In this document: positions 63,369 to 64,000 of the stretch, piece after piece | Layout: the number at the start of each line of letters is the position of its first letter | Numbering within the stretch: position 1 is the stretch's first letter | Assembly (NCBI GenBank): GCA_030065015.1 | Contig: JASJDU010000019.1 | Coordinates: 1 to 64,000, forward strand | Length of the DNA: 64,000 nucleotides | Direction of reading: 5' to 3' | DNA from: Candidatus Caenarcanales bacterium | GTDB taxonomy: Bacteria > Cyanobacteriota > Vampirovibrionia > Caenarcaniphilales > Caenarcanaceae | Notes under the pieces: model-generated | Seen by the model: only the letters and a program-made list of their open reading frames with translations | What the model was told of the DNA's origin: nothing | The model's database searches: none | Position numbers and translations under genes: made by a program

Positions 63369-64000
63369 ATGGCCTCCAGTTTTACAAATTCTTTTATGGA
63401 AAAAGGCGATGATTCACATATCACTAATAGTCTGTTTGCTTCTGTCCAAAACGATTTAGCCAAAGTAGATCAGATTCTCCAAAACGACATTCCTAACCAA
63501 AGCGGTGCTTTAAAACAAATCACTCAATATATTCTAAACGGTGGGGGTAAAAGAATAAGACCTGCGATAAGTATTTTATGTGCCTATTTAACTAATAATC
63601 TCAAAACAGAAATAGATGAAAAACAATACACTCTGGCTATACTTACGGAACTAATTCACACCGCAAGCTTAGTTCACGATGATTTACTGGATGAAGCAGA
63701 TTCTCGTAGAGGACAAGAATCGGTTCACCTAAAATGGAACTCAAAAGTTTCGGTTATTGTTGGGGATTTTTTATTTGCACAAGCCTCTGTGAAGCTAGGT
63801 GAGCTGGAAAATACCGAAATAGTTAAAACCTATGCAAATGTTTTAGCGAATTTGTGTACAGGAGAAATATCTCAAGCACAAAACAAGTTCAATTTAGAGG
63901 CTTTAAGTTGGGAAAATTATTTCACAAAGTCTTTCTCTAAAACGGCCAGTTTATTTGCCGCGGCCGCGAAATGCTCTGCAATATTGAATGATCAAGATGC
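63369..64000 (+). CDS. polyprenyl diphosphate synthase, 3' end cut by the window edge
   Basis: An all-trans prenyl diphosphate synthase making the side chain of a quinone or similar. 210 codons are visible from ATG 63369 and the frame is open at the edge. Seen are GGGKRIRPAISIL and the first Asp-rich motif in LVHDDLLDEADSRRG (DDxxD), plus the region after it ending GEISQAQNKF. The second DDxxD motif lies beyond the window. It begins about 105 bases after argB. Chain length cannot be read from the fragment. Confidence 0.92.
   Translation, partial: MASSFTNSFMEKGDDSHITNSLFASVQNDLAKVDQILQNDIPNQSGALKQITQYILNGGGKRIRPAISILCAYLTNNLKTEIDEKQYTLAILTELIHTASLVHDDLLDEADSRRGQESVHLKWNSKVSVIVGDFLFAQASVKLGELENTEIVKTYANVLANLCTGEISQAQNKFNLEALSWENYFTKSFSKTASLFAAAAKCSAILNDQD

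Overview
This is an AT-rich chromosomal window from a bacterium with an outer membrane: it carries a TolC-type channel, a HlyD-type adaptor, lipoprotein-like and Sec signals, and murB/murC. The mix of a cyanobacterial-type ndhF, an alternative oxidase closest in motifs to the plastid/cyanobacterial PTOX type, a long-chain prenyl diphosphate synthase, and a cellulose synthase with HlyD/TolC secretion partners, but no photosynthesis gene, fits a non-photosynthetic relative of Cyanobacteria (Melainabacteria/Vampirovibrionia-like). This assignment is inference from gene content only. No rRNA, tRNA, CRISPR array, transposase or integrase was recognised. Housekeeping genes are scattered among lineage-specific proteins of unknown function.

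Layout. 1-6.1 kb: unknown genes, one membrane protein with a ten-base G tract inside its coding frame, and tatC. 6.1-9.0 kb: gyrA, preceded by a strand-specific terminator-like hairpin with no gene before it. 9.1-14.3 kb: a Cys/His-rich membrane protein, a GT9-GT4 glycosyltransferase pair and two unknown genes. 14.4-22.5 kb: a divergent locus with a TolC-like channel on one strand and, on the other, a hybrid histidine kinase, a HlyD adaptor and a BcsA-type glycosyltransferase, probably a tripartite exopolysaccharide exporter. The kinase has lost its phosphotransfer residues. 22.6-25.5 kb: a tiny membrane protein, a small polytopic protein and ndhF. 25.5-32.2 kb: a two-gene unit of a 1510-residue TPR protein and an SF2 helicase. 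32.2-34.3 kb: a gene-poor stretch with a decayed gene and small ORFs.

34.3-37.8 kb: murB, murC, rpsT, rimI. 37.8-44.1 kb: a matrixin-like protease, a small TPR protein, pepF, two small membrane proteins and a secreted FAD oxidoreductase. 44.4-47.2 kb: an OmpR-type regulator lacking its phosphoacceptor Asp, converging on a cheC-like/cheD/cheR operon. 47.4-53.4 kb: PHP phosphatase, HtrA protease, transketolase N-terminal half, galU, PTOX-like oxidase, phosphopantetheinyl transferase and a small secreted protein. 53.5-64 kb: trpA, an unusual peptide ABC permease, ftsL-like, rsmH, trpD, rluD, argB and a truncated prenyl diphosphate synthase, interleaved with unknown genes including two likely tandem paralogues.

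How the parts connect. ndhF, the oxidase and the prenyl synthase could belong to a short quinone-based respiratory chain. galU supplies UDP-glucose, the usual donor for a BcsA-type enzyme. murB, murC, rsmH and the ftsL-like gene serve wall synthesis and division. Two separate signalling proteins here lack phosphoacceptor residues, which suggests phosphorylation-independent control. Several convergent genes overlap at their 3' ends, so the genome is tightly packed apart from the 32-34 kb stretch.
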